Origin: Tubiluchus corallicola
Taxonomy: Eukaryota; Priapulida; Priapulimorpha; Priapulimorphida; Tubiluchidae
Length of the DNA stretch: 64,000 bases
Direction: 5' to 3'
Assembly: GCA_030141605.1 (NCBI GenBank)
Contig: JAQGDQ010000389.1
Span: forward strand, 145,592-209,591
Part shown: positions 1 through 12,600 of the stretch, in pieces
Layout: each line of letters opens with the position of its first letter
How positions within the stretch are numbered: the stretch's first letter is position 1
Translations under genes and position numbers: made by a program
Notes under the pieces: model-generated
The model's input: only the letters and a program-made list of their open reading frames with translations
Database searches by the model: none
Told to the model about the DNA's origin: nothing

Positions 1-49
1 CTTACTTTTAAGAAGAGATACTGAACTATCAGAGAATGTGCATGCTGCA

Positions 50-464
50 TACACTCATATCTCGGTTTGCTGGACCTCGTTTTGCAGATACCAGAAGAAT
101 TGGACAAAATCTGGTCCATTAAAAGTCCCGCAAAATACGGACACAGTCCATTATTGCGCGAGCTGACCAGTAGTTGGCAGGCCGTCACTTTGTTTACATC
201 ATGTACATGTATCAGTGCCACTACTATGTATAAAAATATAGAATTAATTGTGCATAGTTATTTGAGTCAATTGCCAACAGTTTTTATATACTTTTGCAGA
301 GGAGTGGCTCATATTAGACTTTTCTGAGCCAATCCGAGTGATTGATTCTACATTACAGTGAGTCTAATACATGGCACCTACTGTATTAGCTTAGTATCGG
401 GGAAAAATGGACATTCGCAAATTCGGATCGACGTCTCACCGCTTTTGTCCGAGATATGAGTGTA
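50..464. mobile_element. MITE family A, copy 1 (TIR element)
   Basis: The left end TACACTCATATCTCGG and the right end CCGAGATATGAGTGTA are inverted copies of each other, about 415 bp apart. The same element recurs at 17687-18745 and 37608-37955 (opposite orientation) and at 24659-25071 (same orientation). No transposase ORF is inside, so it is non-autonomous. The terminal TA fits a Tc1/mariner/pogo-like target, but the superfamily is inferred only. Confidence 0.8.
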
Positions 465-1687
465 TGATCATCTCAAGGAGGTAAACATGTTTATATTGGG
501 CTGTTATGCAGAAAAAACAAGTACTGAACCTGGTGGTCATCCATCCAACTCTGATAAAAAACAGCGTTGTTTAACTTCACTTACAATGTGGACAACTTCC
601 TTAACAAAATGAATACTAATTCATGGGTAGTATGGCAGACGAAATCACTCAGAATAAGTGTCGAACCATCTATCTCTGACCAGATTCAGCTTTGGGTCAG
701 TGGGGTGGTTGACTTTGGTAACTTTTAGTTTTTTGGCACCCTTTCACCAATCACTTTAACATCACTAACTCAGATAATTTACTCATTTAACAATCTTCTC
801 ACTAATAATTTAATAATCTTGTTGAGAGGCTAGGACTGTGTCGTGTTGAAGTTGTCATGATGTAGTGTAAATATGATATTATATTATAGTGTTAGTGGAA
901 GCAAGTAATACTATGCTCGAAGTTTATAGTTAATTATAACTGGTGAAGTTGGCCTGTGAGATTTGGCCCACAAGCTTTGCATAAGCCTATCTTTGTGTGC
1001 TTTGTATGTTAGCCATCAGTGATCATGCAAAATGTTAAATCACCATTTTTTGGGAAACAGCTGTTCGAGCCTACATACATCTTGCACTAACATTTTATTA
1101 GTGTATAAACTATGCCAGCTGCATCACTGTGTTATTGTTTAACACTAGCAGTAATCTTCATTAGGCAATAGGCCCAATTAAAAATTAAGAGATAATTGAC
1201 TATACTACAGGGGTGCTGCAATGGCTGTATATTAAAAGCCAGATGCAAGTACTTATTTAAAAGATTTAGGTGCATCCATTGCCTCCACGGAACACTGAAC
1301 TGCTTTTTCTGTGTTTTGCTGTTTGTTGCTATTTTATAAGTTAACTTATATAATAGTGTAAGCTTTTTGGTACATTTTGTGGAAGTCTGTTATTGGTCAT
1401 AAGCTGCTTAATCTTTTTTATACAGTTTGTAAAATACATTGTCATATCAGTCCTAATACCCTCATAATAAAATATGTTGTTGTTACATGTCCTGTATTTA
1501 GTGTAAAAGGTGATAAATAAATGACTTACTTACTTTGCTTAACTGCAATTTAAGCTGCTAAGCATACACAGTAATGACTGTTCACTATGTGTCTTGCAAA
1601 AATGCCAACAGAAAGCCAAATGTCAACTAAAATTCAAATGCTGCATGCAATATATATATATCTGATAAAGATTTAAAATGAAAAGAC
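465..1687. other. No gene seen; presumed intron of the TMEM214-like gene
   Basis: AT-rich sequence without an open frame that resembles a known protein on either strand. It lies 3' of the second exon of the minus-strand gene, so it is probably intron. A short TA run sits at about 1650-1661. Confidence 0.5.
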
Positions 1688-2404
1688 CTTTGCTGCAGCA
1701 TCTTCCAGCGTAAACCAAGTGTCCTTTTTTCCTTTAGCTTCCGGTAGCCGTTGTTGTGCTTGATTTTTCTTTTTCTTCTGGACAGGTGGCACTATGCGTT
1801 GCTTACCGGCTGTACCATTCTTCTGCTGGTCTCTGTCTTGCGAAGATGTGCTTGGTTCTTTCTCTGCTATGCTGTCGTACATTGTCTTCGAAAGTTTCAA
1901 AGGTTCTAAAAAATACCAAACAGTAAATAAAAATAGACTGGGCAAAAGTCTAACAATAAATGTGCATATAATTTTAGCTGTCTAAAATTATTCAAAATTG
2001 ACATTAGCATGGTCCATTTATGCAGTCCATCTTCTTTAATTTTAAGTTTGAGTGCGTTACTATTATCTCTACAGCAAATGTAACTACGTAAAGGTCGTGC
2101 TATTAGAGACAGACAGCGCCATTTTGAATAGAGATCAATTAAGCATTATTTTACTTCGCTATGAAAACAAAATTTCTACTTTAGCAGTAGCACTAACGAT
2201 ACCTGTCTGTAAACAGTAAGTACAGCAATGTACAGGTCAACTGTCTAAGTTTCTAATGTTCAAGATTGTCTTACGTAAAGGTTCAATTCTAGGTGCATTC
2301 TCGGCATAAGCCTTCTTTTGCTCCTTCGAAATCTTTTGTCCTGGCTGTTTTTTCTTCGACTTTGACACGTATTCCCATTTATTTGTAGAAGTATTCACAG
2401 ACAT
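1688..2404 (-). CDS. TMEM214: TMEM214-like gene, first two coding exons (partial, runs off the left edge)
   Basis: Exon 1 is 2404-2275 (ATG at 2404-2402, donor GTAAGAC) and exon 2 begins at 1904 after an acceptor TTTTTTAG. The joined frame gives a lysine-rich N-terminus starting MSVNTSTNKWEYVSKSKKK, then PLKLSKTMYDSIAEKE, a Lys/Gln-rich linker, and WFTLEDAAAKV. This order (K/RWE-V-K near the start, a TLYE/TMYD segment, a basic stretch, then F-SLEEA) is how TMEM214 begins; TMEM214 is an ER membrane protein linked to ER-stress apoptosis. The membrane domain is not in the window. Exon 2 stays open to a stop at 1673-1675, while the splice donor expected near AAAG/GTCTTT (1688) is weak, so the exon end is uncertain. 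It could instead be a short lysine-rich protein that ends at 1673. Head to head with ARL5, 247 bp apart. Confidence 0.5.
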
Positions 2405-2651
2405 TTTACCGTTACAAATAAAACACGCTGGCGGTTATAGTGGCTCTACCTATTGGGCAAATTAATCACAGACGTGGGCGTAAACGTCATTTGCCATTTA
2501 AATGACGTCATCCGTTATGGTTGCTGCTTCAGAAATTTTCTCTTTGTGACCTTTCCTTATTTTGTTAGTTTTGGAGTGTTTCTAAAAGTCATTTAGCACG
2601 AAATCTTGCCAGCTTAAAATACAAGTTAGTTAGAACGCGAATGAGTGAATC
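2405..2651. promoter_or_regulatory. Bidirectional promoter with a CRE palindrome
   Basis: Only 247 bp separate the start codons of the TMEM214-like gene (-) and ARL5 (+). The palindromic cAMP/ATF element TGACGTCA is at 2503-2510, with a half-site AACGTCA just upstream (2483-2489). No TATA box is obvious, in keeping with a housekeeping divergent promoter. Transcription starts are not known. Confidence 0.55.
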
Positions 2652-4152
2652 ATGGGTATTCTAATAACAAAACTATGGAGTCTGTTCTCAAATGAAGGTA
2701 ATTCAGTAGCATAATGTTAACAGTGAAATTTAAAATTGTTTTGTCTGTGTGTAGTATGTGTAAGTGAAAAATCTTTCGTTCTTATTACGTAGTAGTTATC
2801 GGCCTAGTACTGTAGCGTGATTATCATAAGTTGACAAACAAAAGCATTCATAACTGTATTTGTAGTTCTAACTTGTTCACATGGTAAAACAAAGAAGTAT
2901 AGTAACTAATGGGGCTGATCAAAGGCAATTATGTAAGTTATTGTAAGTAAGACTTAAGGCATCTATTGTCTAAAGAAGAAGAATGTATCTTACCTTCATG
3001 GTGAGTAAATCCTAAACTCCGTGTCTTGCACCAATCTCTCAGCCATTGAGTAGCTAGCGAAATACAACCTTGTGCAATTATTTTTTGCTGGTTTACTTTG
3101 CTCCTAATAAACCAAACTGCTATTGAAATAGTTGGTTTCTCGCACGGAGTTTTACATTAAGTTTATGTTTGAAACTATTTACATAAACTCGGTTATACTA
3201 AGGCAGAATATAGGTGACAAGAAGAACGCTGTCAGAAATTTTGTTTTTATCAAGTTTAAATTTTAGTTGTACATTAGATTAGATTAGATTATTTTTATTT
3301 TCTATATGCACCAAGATAACAAATACATACACATGCAAAAAATTATTAATTCAGAGAAAGAGTAATGAAAGGCTTTAAATTTATAAGTCAGAGCAAGAGA
3401 TTTTGAAAGGAAATGCAATAAAATCAGAAGTCTTGAAATGAACATTTTGGCTGCTGTAATTGAAACTTAATCGTTTCACTTTTCTGTGTCTTTATATGTT
3501 ATAAAAAAGCAAGAGCTTAACTGCTTGGGGTACTTGATTGCATTTACTATATTTACAGTTCTGCTTGTTGTATTCTGTTCTATGTTGTAAGTTGTCATGT
3601 AACTAATCTCAAGTCATGTTGTAAGTTTTCATGTAACCAATCTCAAGTTATGTTGTAAGTTTCATGTAACTACTTCTGAATAGAAATTTTCAGGCATGAT
3701 GGTTACCGCCGTTCACTTGAATCTTTTGGTATAATGGGAGACTTCGCGACTTTCCCTATGCGCGTTGTGGCTTTCTGTGAGCTACACGCCGCTTAAACTA
3801 ATTCAAAATTCTGTAGCTTACTTAATGTTCCCAATAATTAAACTCGGTTAAAATTCACAGAAATTGAAGATATACAGACTTCGCCAGAACATCTGATTTG
3901 ATAACACTCCATTGTTTTATCTTCAGTTTCGTCTAGTGGTAATGCGTCTGCTTTTCGTCTGGGAGGTCGTAAGTTCGAACCAGCGACCGGGTCATACCAA
4001 AGACTTTAGAAATGGTACCTGCTGTTGCCCTGCCTGACGCGTGGTATTTAGGGTAAAAGTGGGGTAATAATAGTCTTTGTTATGTAGTTACAGCTCTTTG
4101 AGCTAAACGTTAATTGTTGACCCAAAAGTCAACTTTAAATAAAGATTATTGC

Positions 4153-4186
<34 letters not shown>

Positions 4187-6563
4187 GGTTTATGCTTATA
4201 ATCTCGCACTGATGACGATTTGCAACAATTAACATTTTTTCAAAGAAAATTTAAATTTATAATACTTTTCAACACAATATTAGGAAAACCATAATGAGAC
4301 ATTCTACATAATTTTTCATTGATTTTGAAAAAGCCTTTATAAACTAGAGCTTGTGATAAATAACAACTATGCGTCAAGTTTTAGTTGGTTTTACAAAGTA
4401 AAGTTCATGATTTGAAGACACATACATGAATTGTATCAACTCATTTTTTGTACAGATATCAAGGAACTCATATGCATCATATCAAATTTCATGCTCGTTA
4501 CTGGAGACTTAAAGGACAAGCCAAGCCTTCTGGATATTTGAACTCATTTCAATGTCCGCGAAAACTGTTAGAAAGATTTAGTAATAAAACCGCAGTAAAC
4601 TCCTTGCGTAACTAGTACAATCACTTTAAAGTCGCTATCACTTCATGTTTGCGTGAATTTGAGACACATATTCTTCAAATGACGTTCATTTGTCTTGAAG
4701 AAAAGTAGCACGCTGTCAATCTGCATACTAAGTTTAAGTATACCAAGTTTTTGCAAAAACATTAGATTGCTAATTTTGTTATTTTTTTGCATGAACATTA
4801 GTAGGCCTAAGCTGCAGAAGTTTGAATTAGTTTAAGCAGCGCGCGTTTATGGAAAGCCACGATGCGCTTATGAGAAGTCACAAATACGTCAGGATTTTCA
4901 AGTGAATGGCGGCAACCACCACGGCTAAAAGTTTCTATTCAGAGGTGGTACAGTTTAAATTTATGCTTTATGGGCAGCCCTTTATAATATTTTTCTAAGT
5001 TTAAGTGATAACATTAAAATAAACCCAGAATACTAAGTGACTTGATCTTTCCTTTAATTGACGTTTACTTTTCTCTGTACATTTATAGCCTCTCGCGTGA
5101 ATTTATCGTGTCTTCGTTAGAATTGTACAGCTAGAGTCTTTTACAGCTCACTTATCATGAATTTATGATAGCCACAGACATCTTTTTATGCTTGCATAAT
5201 TGTTGACACGTGTTAGAGCTCTACTGAAGGTAAACAGACATTGCAACATTTGTGGTGACTAACCAGTAGAAAGCAAGTACAAATGTAGTGCTTGTCCTGG
5301 TCGGTATGTTAAAACACGAGACAACCCCTCACTTATGTTACAAAGCTTAAAAAATTGTTTTGAAATTCTATAGCATCTGTGTGTTATCTTATTGTATACA
5401 GGGCTTGCATTATAGTAGTAAATTATAGCAATGAAGCTGTATAAAACTGATAATTTAAACTCCCGGGATGACTATACAATGGTTTGGACAACACGGTTTA
5501 GATAAACAAGTTTATATAATTTTGCATAAAGTTTCAGAAAATAATTAGAGCTTTCGTAGGACACACTAATTAAGCAATGGATTAAATTACTATATCTGGT
5601 CAGTAAGATTAAAAGTACATTTTTAGTGAGCCGGTTGTGCATGCTGGGAAGGGGAATCAATGGTATTTTACCAATTGGTGGAAACAGTTTAGATTGAGAA
5701 GTTTCTTTTCTAGTTACGTAAAACTTCCAAGTAGCGAAGTAATAACATTTTGTGAAAAAATTTTTTGGATGCAGTTTAAAATTGGCTTTTCATTCCCTTT
5801 AAACTTACAGTTATTATTATTAGGATTTTTCCTAGGTTCCCGAGAGATTGCAGTGCTTACGAGGTAATTCTGACGTCATTATCCTGTATCTAGGAATTCC
5901 GCTTCTTCCGTTTTTATTATTCTTGCTTTACGCTGCCAATAAACTGGTTGTTGGATATATTGCCCTGGGCAAGTCTATGAGCGTACGCTCGTCTGTAGCT
6001 GCATTGACGACTGCGCAGTGCATGTTAACATTGAAGTTTCAGCTGGTGAAATTCACGATTTTAAAAATATGTCTTTGTTGTTTCTCGGATAAATTGGGCT
6101 AACGTCGCAGACTGCTGACTTAATAAAATTACTTACGTATGTATATATGTATGTATATGTATGTATATATGTACGTATATATATATATATATATACATGT
6201 AATACGTAAGTATATGTGTATATATATATATACATTAAGGTATTAAATTTATATTACATATATCAAATTTTAAACTATTTAAGTAATTTTAGTAGTTTTA
6301 GCACTTTAGCAGAGGCAAACATTCTCTTCTCATAAATCATAAAATAACGACGCAGTAGTTAGTATTGATATGTAAGATACGTAAACAATGGTTAATATAT
6401 GTAAACAACTGTAAGATGTGTAAACAATGGTTAATATTATTCTTTCTGCAAACTTTGAAATTCATAGTTTCTCTTTAATTCATGTGCTTAAAGTAATTAC
6501 GTAATAAGTAATAAAATAATATATATAGTATCTGTATATAATATATGTATATTGATAATAGTA

Positions 6564-6609
<46 letters not shown>

Positions 6610-6661
6610 CATGCAATTTTTAATTTATTGTTCACTTCAGCATATATATATATATACATAG

Positions 6662-6695
<34 letters not shown>

Positions 6696-9600
6696 TATAT
6701 ATATATATATATACATACATATACATATACATATACATATATATATAGTAACATAGAGAGAGATTTTAAGAGTGCCCTGTATTTCTGATTTTCTAATCTG
6801 ATAATTCTAAATGTGAAACATAAATTATGGAAGTGTCTCTGTGGAGAGGAAACACGTGTATTTATGCCTCTGTGAGAATCTATGCTTGCAAAAACCTTGA
6901 GAACTCTTATATAATTAGCTCACATGCACTGTGACTACGGCAAACCGGTCGTGTTTGAAATTATTATGAAAAACGAAATCCGAAGGACGTCATTTTGCTA
7001 TCAATGCTTCCCTTTGTTTTGTTTTTGTTTATTAGAATGTCCCAATGCAGTCTAGTTGTTTACATTTTGACACTTGTAAATGGGTTGCTGTTGTGTGAGC
7101 TAATATACCTGGGAATACATGTAACTGTATGTGGGTCATTCTCCACAGAACGTACAATTTTTGTCCCAGTATAATTTTTCTTAATAACAAAGTTTCTGGT
7201 TCGATACTGTCTCATGACTGGTAGACACCAAAGAAAGAGACTTATTCCAGTTGTATTTGTTGCCAGAAAAGTAATTTGGACATTTCTACTGAAGCTGAAA
7301 TCACTTCCTGTGAAAGTTTTTCCTATGTCCCCTGTGCCCATTTTCAACTTTTCCATTACGTTAGATTTGGGAGGAAGTATCCTTTTAAAAATTAATTTGC
7401 AGTATTTTATTCTAAACAGAACGCTAAAAGTGAAAATGATCTTCTCAAATACTTTCAGAACTAGCAAATATTTGTGTTGCTTAATTTCATGTGTGTCTCC
7501 GTGTTCATGTGTCATTCCTGTTACTTTAGTGGAAAAGCTGAGGCATGTACCACTGATTGACTCTATTGTTTTAAATATTTGTTAACAGAGAGCGCCACCT
7601 CTGTTGTGATTTGGCAAACTTTTTAATGGTGGCTTCTCCAATGTTTTTTTGAATTTCCTGACAAAAGTTTTGATTCATTGTTTCTGGATATGTTAATTCA
7701 TGGTCATTACTGTTACATATCCTGTTATTAAAAACCTGAACATAGAATACTTATGTGCAAACCAGGATTTCATTCTATAAGATCATATCAAATCAGTTTA
7801 AAGGACGAGAAAGGGGGTTATAAGTTTATTTATTTCCACTCTGCATCTAACAATTATAATAAAAATACAGATAATTTCACTGAAGTAAATATAAATATAA
7901 ATGCAATATTATCCAGAAATTACAAAATGCAACATATACATGTGCAAATTACATTACAGAATAATTTTGATGCATACAGTTTGAGCCTAAAAGCATAGCC
8001 TGACAGGCCAAACTGTACGTGGAAATCTTAAAAAAAGATTAATAATTGAAATAATGAAATAATGATAATATATACATAAAAGTGTGGGGGGAGTAGTGAA
8101 TGAAAGATGAAATGGAGCGAGAACTAAGAAAAACTGTGATCATGATTATAAAGTAGGTTTCAGAAAATGGATTTAAAAATTAAATTACTTTTATAACAAT
8201 TTTATGCATGAATCATACTCGTGTTGAAAGGACTTTTTTGTTTGTTTTCATTTTAAAATTTCCGTGACACTGTTCCGACCGCGCTATTACGTGACGTCAT
8301 ATACATACAGCGTAAATCAGGCGAAGAAAAGGAAATGTTAAACTATGACACAAACAACTTTGCGTGCAAAATTATAATGCTCTGCATTTTGCTTACCTGT
8401 TTGAAAGACTTATGTAAGTAGAAAAGAAAATTATTAATCTTTTAAAATGGTTTCACTATTTGGTAAAATGTTGCTGACTCGCCTCCAGGGTGCACCACTC
8501 ACTAACCAAAAACGTATTTTTGATCTTTTTGACAAGATACAGTAATTTCAAATTTTACTTAGTTTGTGACATGTGTGCCACGTATGCTCTGATTAGTTTT
8601 TCAAACTTCACACATTGTTTACAAGTTTTGTACAACATTACTGCCGACACAAGCCCTGCACGCAAAAAGGCAGTATGTAAGTGGTGTGAAATCTATTATC
8701 GCAATCTATTATCTTTCTTCCTACCATTTCCACTAACACATCCTTCTACCCTTCCTGTGTGATCTAACCTTTCTCCCAGTTCTTTTTTTTTGTTCACTCA
8801 TCCATTCTTTTTTTATCAGGTTCGCATGACAGTGGGCTTATACAAGCCTTTGCTTCTCTAGCCCACTGCAGTACAATTATTCTTTTATGATAACAATAGT
8901 GTATGAAACATAACAATTTAATATAGTAGATGTAATAATTTTGATGTCACTGTGTGCTTTATATTGTGCTGAATGTGATAATAATAATAAATAAATAAAT
9001 AAAAAATTTCGAGACGAATTTTTTAAGCTTTATGTAAGTTGAGAATTTTAAATTAAATCAACAAGATCAAACCAACACACTTTTAACATACTGCAAATTA
9101 AAAAATTGATAATTATTGAATAATATGATTAGAACGTTTAATTATGTTAATTACTGTTCTGTTAACAGCAGGTAAAGTGATTAGTGAAATTATTATAATG
9201 CACCGTGTACTGTACATTTTCACTTATTAAACTTATTTATCTTTTTATGTTTTTTTTTTCAGAACATAAAGTGATAATTGTCGGACTAGACAATGCGGGA
9301 AAGACGACTATACTCTACCAATTGTAAGCATCGTGATCGTAATTTAGTTAGATTGAATAATGTATGACTCTGTGATCTTGAGTACTGCGAGTTTAATATT
9401 TAATGTTGTGCTTGTGTGTTATGGGAGTTTGTATGGGTGGCGGATTTAGGGGGCGGGCTCTCCTTTTCACATTAAAAGTGAAAGTGGCAATACACCAAGT
9501 TAATATTTTCTCTGAATTACAAGTATTAGAACGATTTGCTAGATTCTAGAGGTTCCTTATATCTGTAAAAATCATATATCACAACAAAGCATATGAAAGT

Positions 9601-12600
9601 TATGTACATCATGTATGCTGTATAATGTATATCAAATATTGCTATACAATTTTATGTCAACGGTGAGATGACACCTGTTCTAAACTAGTGAGCCTCGGCC
9701 CAAAAAAAGTTGTCTATAAAATGTTTTGTTGTTTGGGTGGACCTCGCCTGGGACACCAGCCCCCCCTCCCCCCGACAGCATTTCTCCTGGGCCCACCGTT
9801 GTTCTGAAACCTGTATCTGCCCCTGTGTGTGCTTTTACCACCTGGGATGTACAGAACTTGATGAAATATCTCGTAGAATCATGGATTAAACATTGCAGAC
9901 TTACCCAACAGAGACTGTAAATGCATGAGTTGTGAATTACATGCATGAGTTGAACCAATACATCACAACCTTGATCCATATTACGGATGCCGACACACCT
10001 AGAGAATAATAAAACTTGTGCTGTTTTCCTAAAGCAATGGCTTTTAAAGAACACAGTCATATAATACGCGAACGTTTCTTGGATTTACAAAACGTTCAGT
10101 TTAACCCTTTCAGTCCCAAATTATTTTTTTAATAAGAAAAACAATTTTGGCTTGGTACTTTTGCTCCCAATGTATCCTGAGGGATACACAACATTCTTTG
10201 TCATGTGCAAAAAAAGTCCGACTTTTTTAAAAACACAACGAAAGCAAAAAATGTACTTCATTTTGCAACTGCTGATAATTTTTTAAAGTATTTAAGACAT
10301 TTAGTATGCACGCTATGCTGATCTGTACAAAGTCATCTCTAAAGTACTGTACCTTGCACAGTTTTTTATGCTATGTAGATTTTCTAGTTTGCCATTTTAT
10401 CACCATTTTTAGTCTATTGTTATTGGCTTAAATCAAAATAACTATTAACAGATCAAATAACTGTCATTTCTAAAATTTTATTAATTTTAAAGGCAGAAAA
10501 TATTCTTGTATCCCACGCGATACAACGGGTATGAAAGGGTTAATTTAATAAAGAAATCTAGTTGAAGTGAATTGAATTAGAATGGTTTTTCAGCCACTCC
10601 TGAGAGCTAAAACCAGATGAAACCCTAGAAAAAAAATTTGGTGTTTGAGTGGTAACACTTTCTTTGATTGTTACGCAATCCAAAAAAATATTTAAAATTT
10701 TTTTTTATTTATTTGTCTTATACAAAAACAATATAGAACAAAGGGTTAACTACAAAGTAGTAATTAACGAGAATTCGTATTTTTAAAAAATAGTTTTGGT
10801 TGTTTTTTGTGTTGTTTCTTTTTATTTTTTCTCGAAAATAATTAGTACGCAGTTCATGGTTGGCTAAAATTGTGCTTTTTTATAGTTTTTTATTTAATAT
10901 TATTACATTTTATGGTTACTATTCTGACGGTGAGAGGTGTTCAAGAGTGAAAATTTTGGTTGATGCGGATTATTAATTTTTTGATATAATTTTTGCAACA
11001 AAACTTACAATTAATGAATGATAAGTGTTGATATTCAGTGAATATGTTTAAAACCCTGGTATCTGGAGTTAGGCAACTTCAAGGTTCAAACATCATGGAA
11101 ACTCGTTCGGTTTTGTTAGCTGCTGATGTGTATCAGAGTGTGAACTGGTGCAGGACATTATACTAGCCAGTGGATAGTAGGTCAAGCGGTAGACTAATGA
11201 TCTTACCTGAACGAACTATAGTAGTGATGCTACTTAGCAGACAATGGCCGTGTGTGAGAGATCAAAGATAATTCTCCTTGCAATTAGTTTGTCAAATTTT
11301 GACAAATGGTCATCAAATTTTGGACAGCGATTGTCAAAATTAGGACAACGATCGTCAAATTTAGGATAACAGCTTTAAATTTTGGGCAATGCTCTTCAAA
11401 TGTTGGACAATAATCATCAAATTTAGGACAATAATCATCAAATTTAAGACAATAATCATCAAATTTAGGACAATAATTATCAAATTTTGGACAACGATTG
11501 TCAAATTTAGGACAATAATTATCAAATTTTGGACAACGATTGTCAAATTTAGGACAATAATTATCAAATTTTGGACAACGATTGTCAAATTTAGGACAAT
11601 AATTATCAAATTTTGGACAACGATTGTCAAATTTAGGACAATAATTATAAAATTTTGGACAACGATTGTCAAATTCTTTTGCAATATTAAACTAAAAATA
11701 ATACTGCAATATTAAATTTCTCCTGAATTTTTAATTTGTGTATACATATTATTACTAGCATTACTAGTATTCTTGCATAACCTCTCAGAAATACAGCGTT
11801 AACGGATGGTTGTGTTTGCAAAAAAATCTGCTAGTCTGCCTGTTTTTAGACTAGCTGACTATCTGCCTGTTTTTGGTACTAGCTGACTATTTGTTTGCTT
11901 GATTACTTTCAGTTTAATGAATGAAGTCGTTCACACATCGCCTACGATTGGCTCTAATGTCGAGGAAATAACATGGAAAAATATTCACTTTCTAATGTGG
12001 GATATTGGCGGACAAGAGTCCATACGAGCCGCCTGGCACACTTATTTTTCAAATACTCAGGTGAGTCCGTACGAGCCGCCTGGCACAGTTATTTTTCAAA
12101 TCCTCAGGTGAGTCCATACGAGCCGCCTGGCACACTTATTTTTCAAATACTCAGGTGAGTCCGTACGAGCCGCCTGGCACAGTTATTTTTCAAATACTCA
12201 GGTGAGTCCATACGAGCCACCTGGCACAGTTATTTTTCAAATACTCAGGTGAGTCCATACGAGCCACCTGGCACACTTATTTTTCAAATACTCAGGTGAG
12301 CCCATACGAGCCGCCTGGCACACTTATTTTTCAAATACTCAGGTGAGCCCATACGAGCCGCCTGGCACACTTATTTTTCAAATACTCAGGTGAGTCCATA
12401 CGAGCCGCCTGGCACACTTATTTTCAAATACTCAGGTGAGTCCATACGAGCCGCCTGGCACACTTATTTTCAAATACTCAGGTGAGTCCATACGAGCCGC
12501 CTGGCTCACTTATTTTTCAAATACTTGGGTGACTCTGTACAAGCCGCCCGGCACACCTGTTAAATGAAAGTACAAGTTATTTAATATGTTTAGTTTATCT

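Noticed and set aside
7060-7585. Frames of 151 (-) and 123 (+) codons in ARL5 intron 1
   Set aside because: Antisense to each other, no known domain, no splice context; random opening in AT-rich intron.
8291-8300. Second CRE-like GTGACGTCAT as a promoter element
   Set aside because: Deep in ARL5 intron 1, inside dispersed-repeat sequence, with no gene start nearby.
11361-11715. Paired 107- and 108-codon frames on opposite strands
   Set aside because: 21/42-bp minisatellite in an ARL5 intron.
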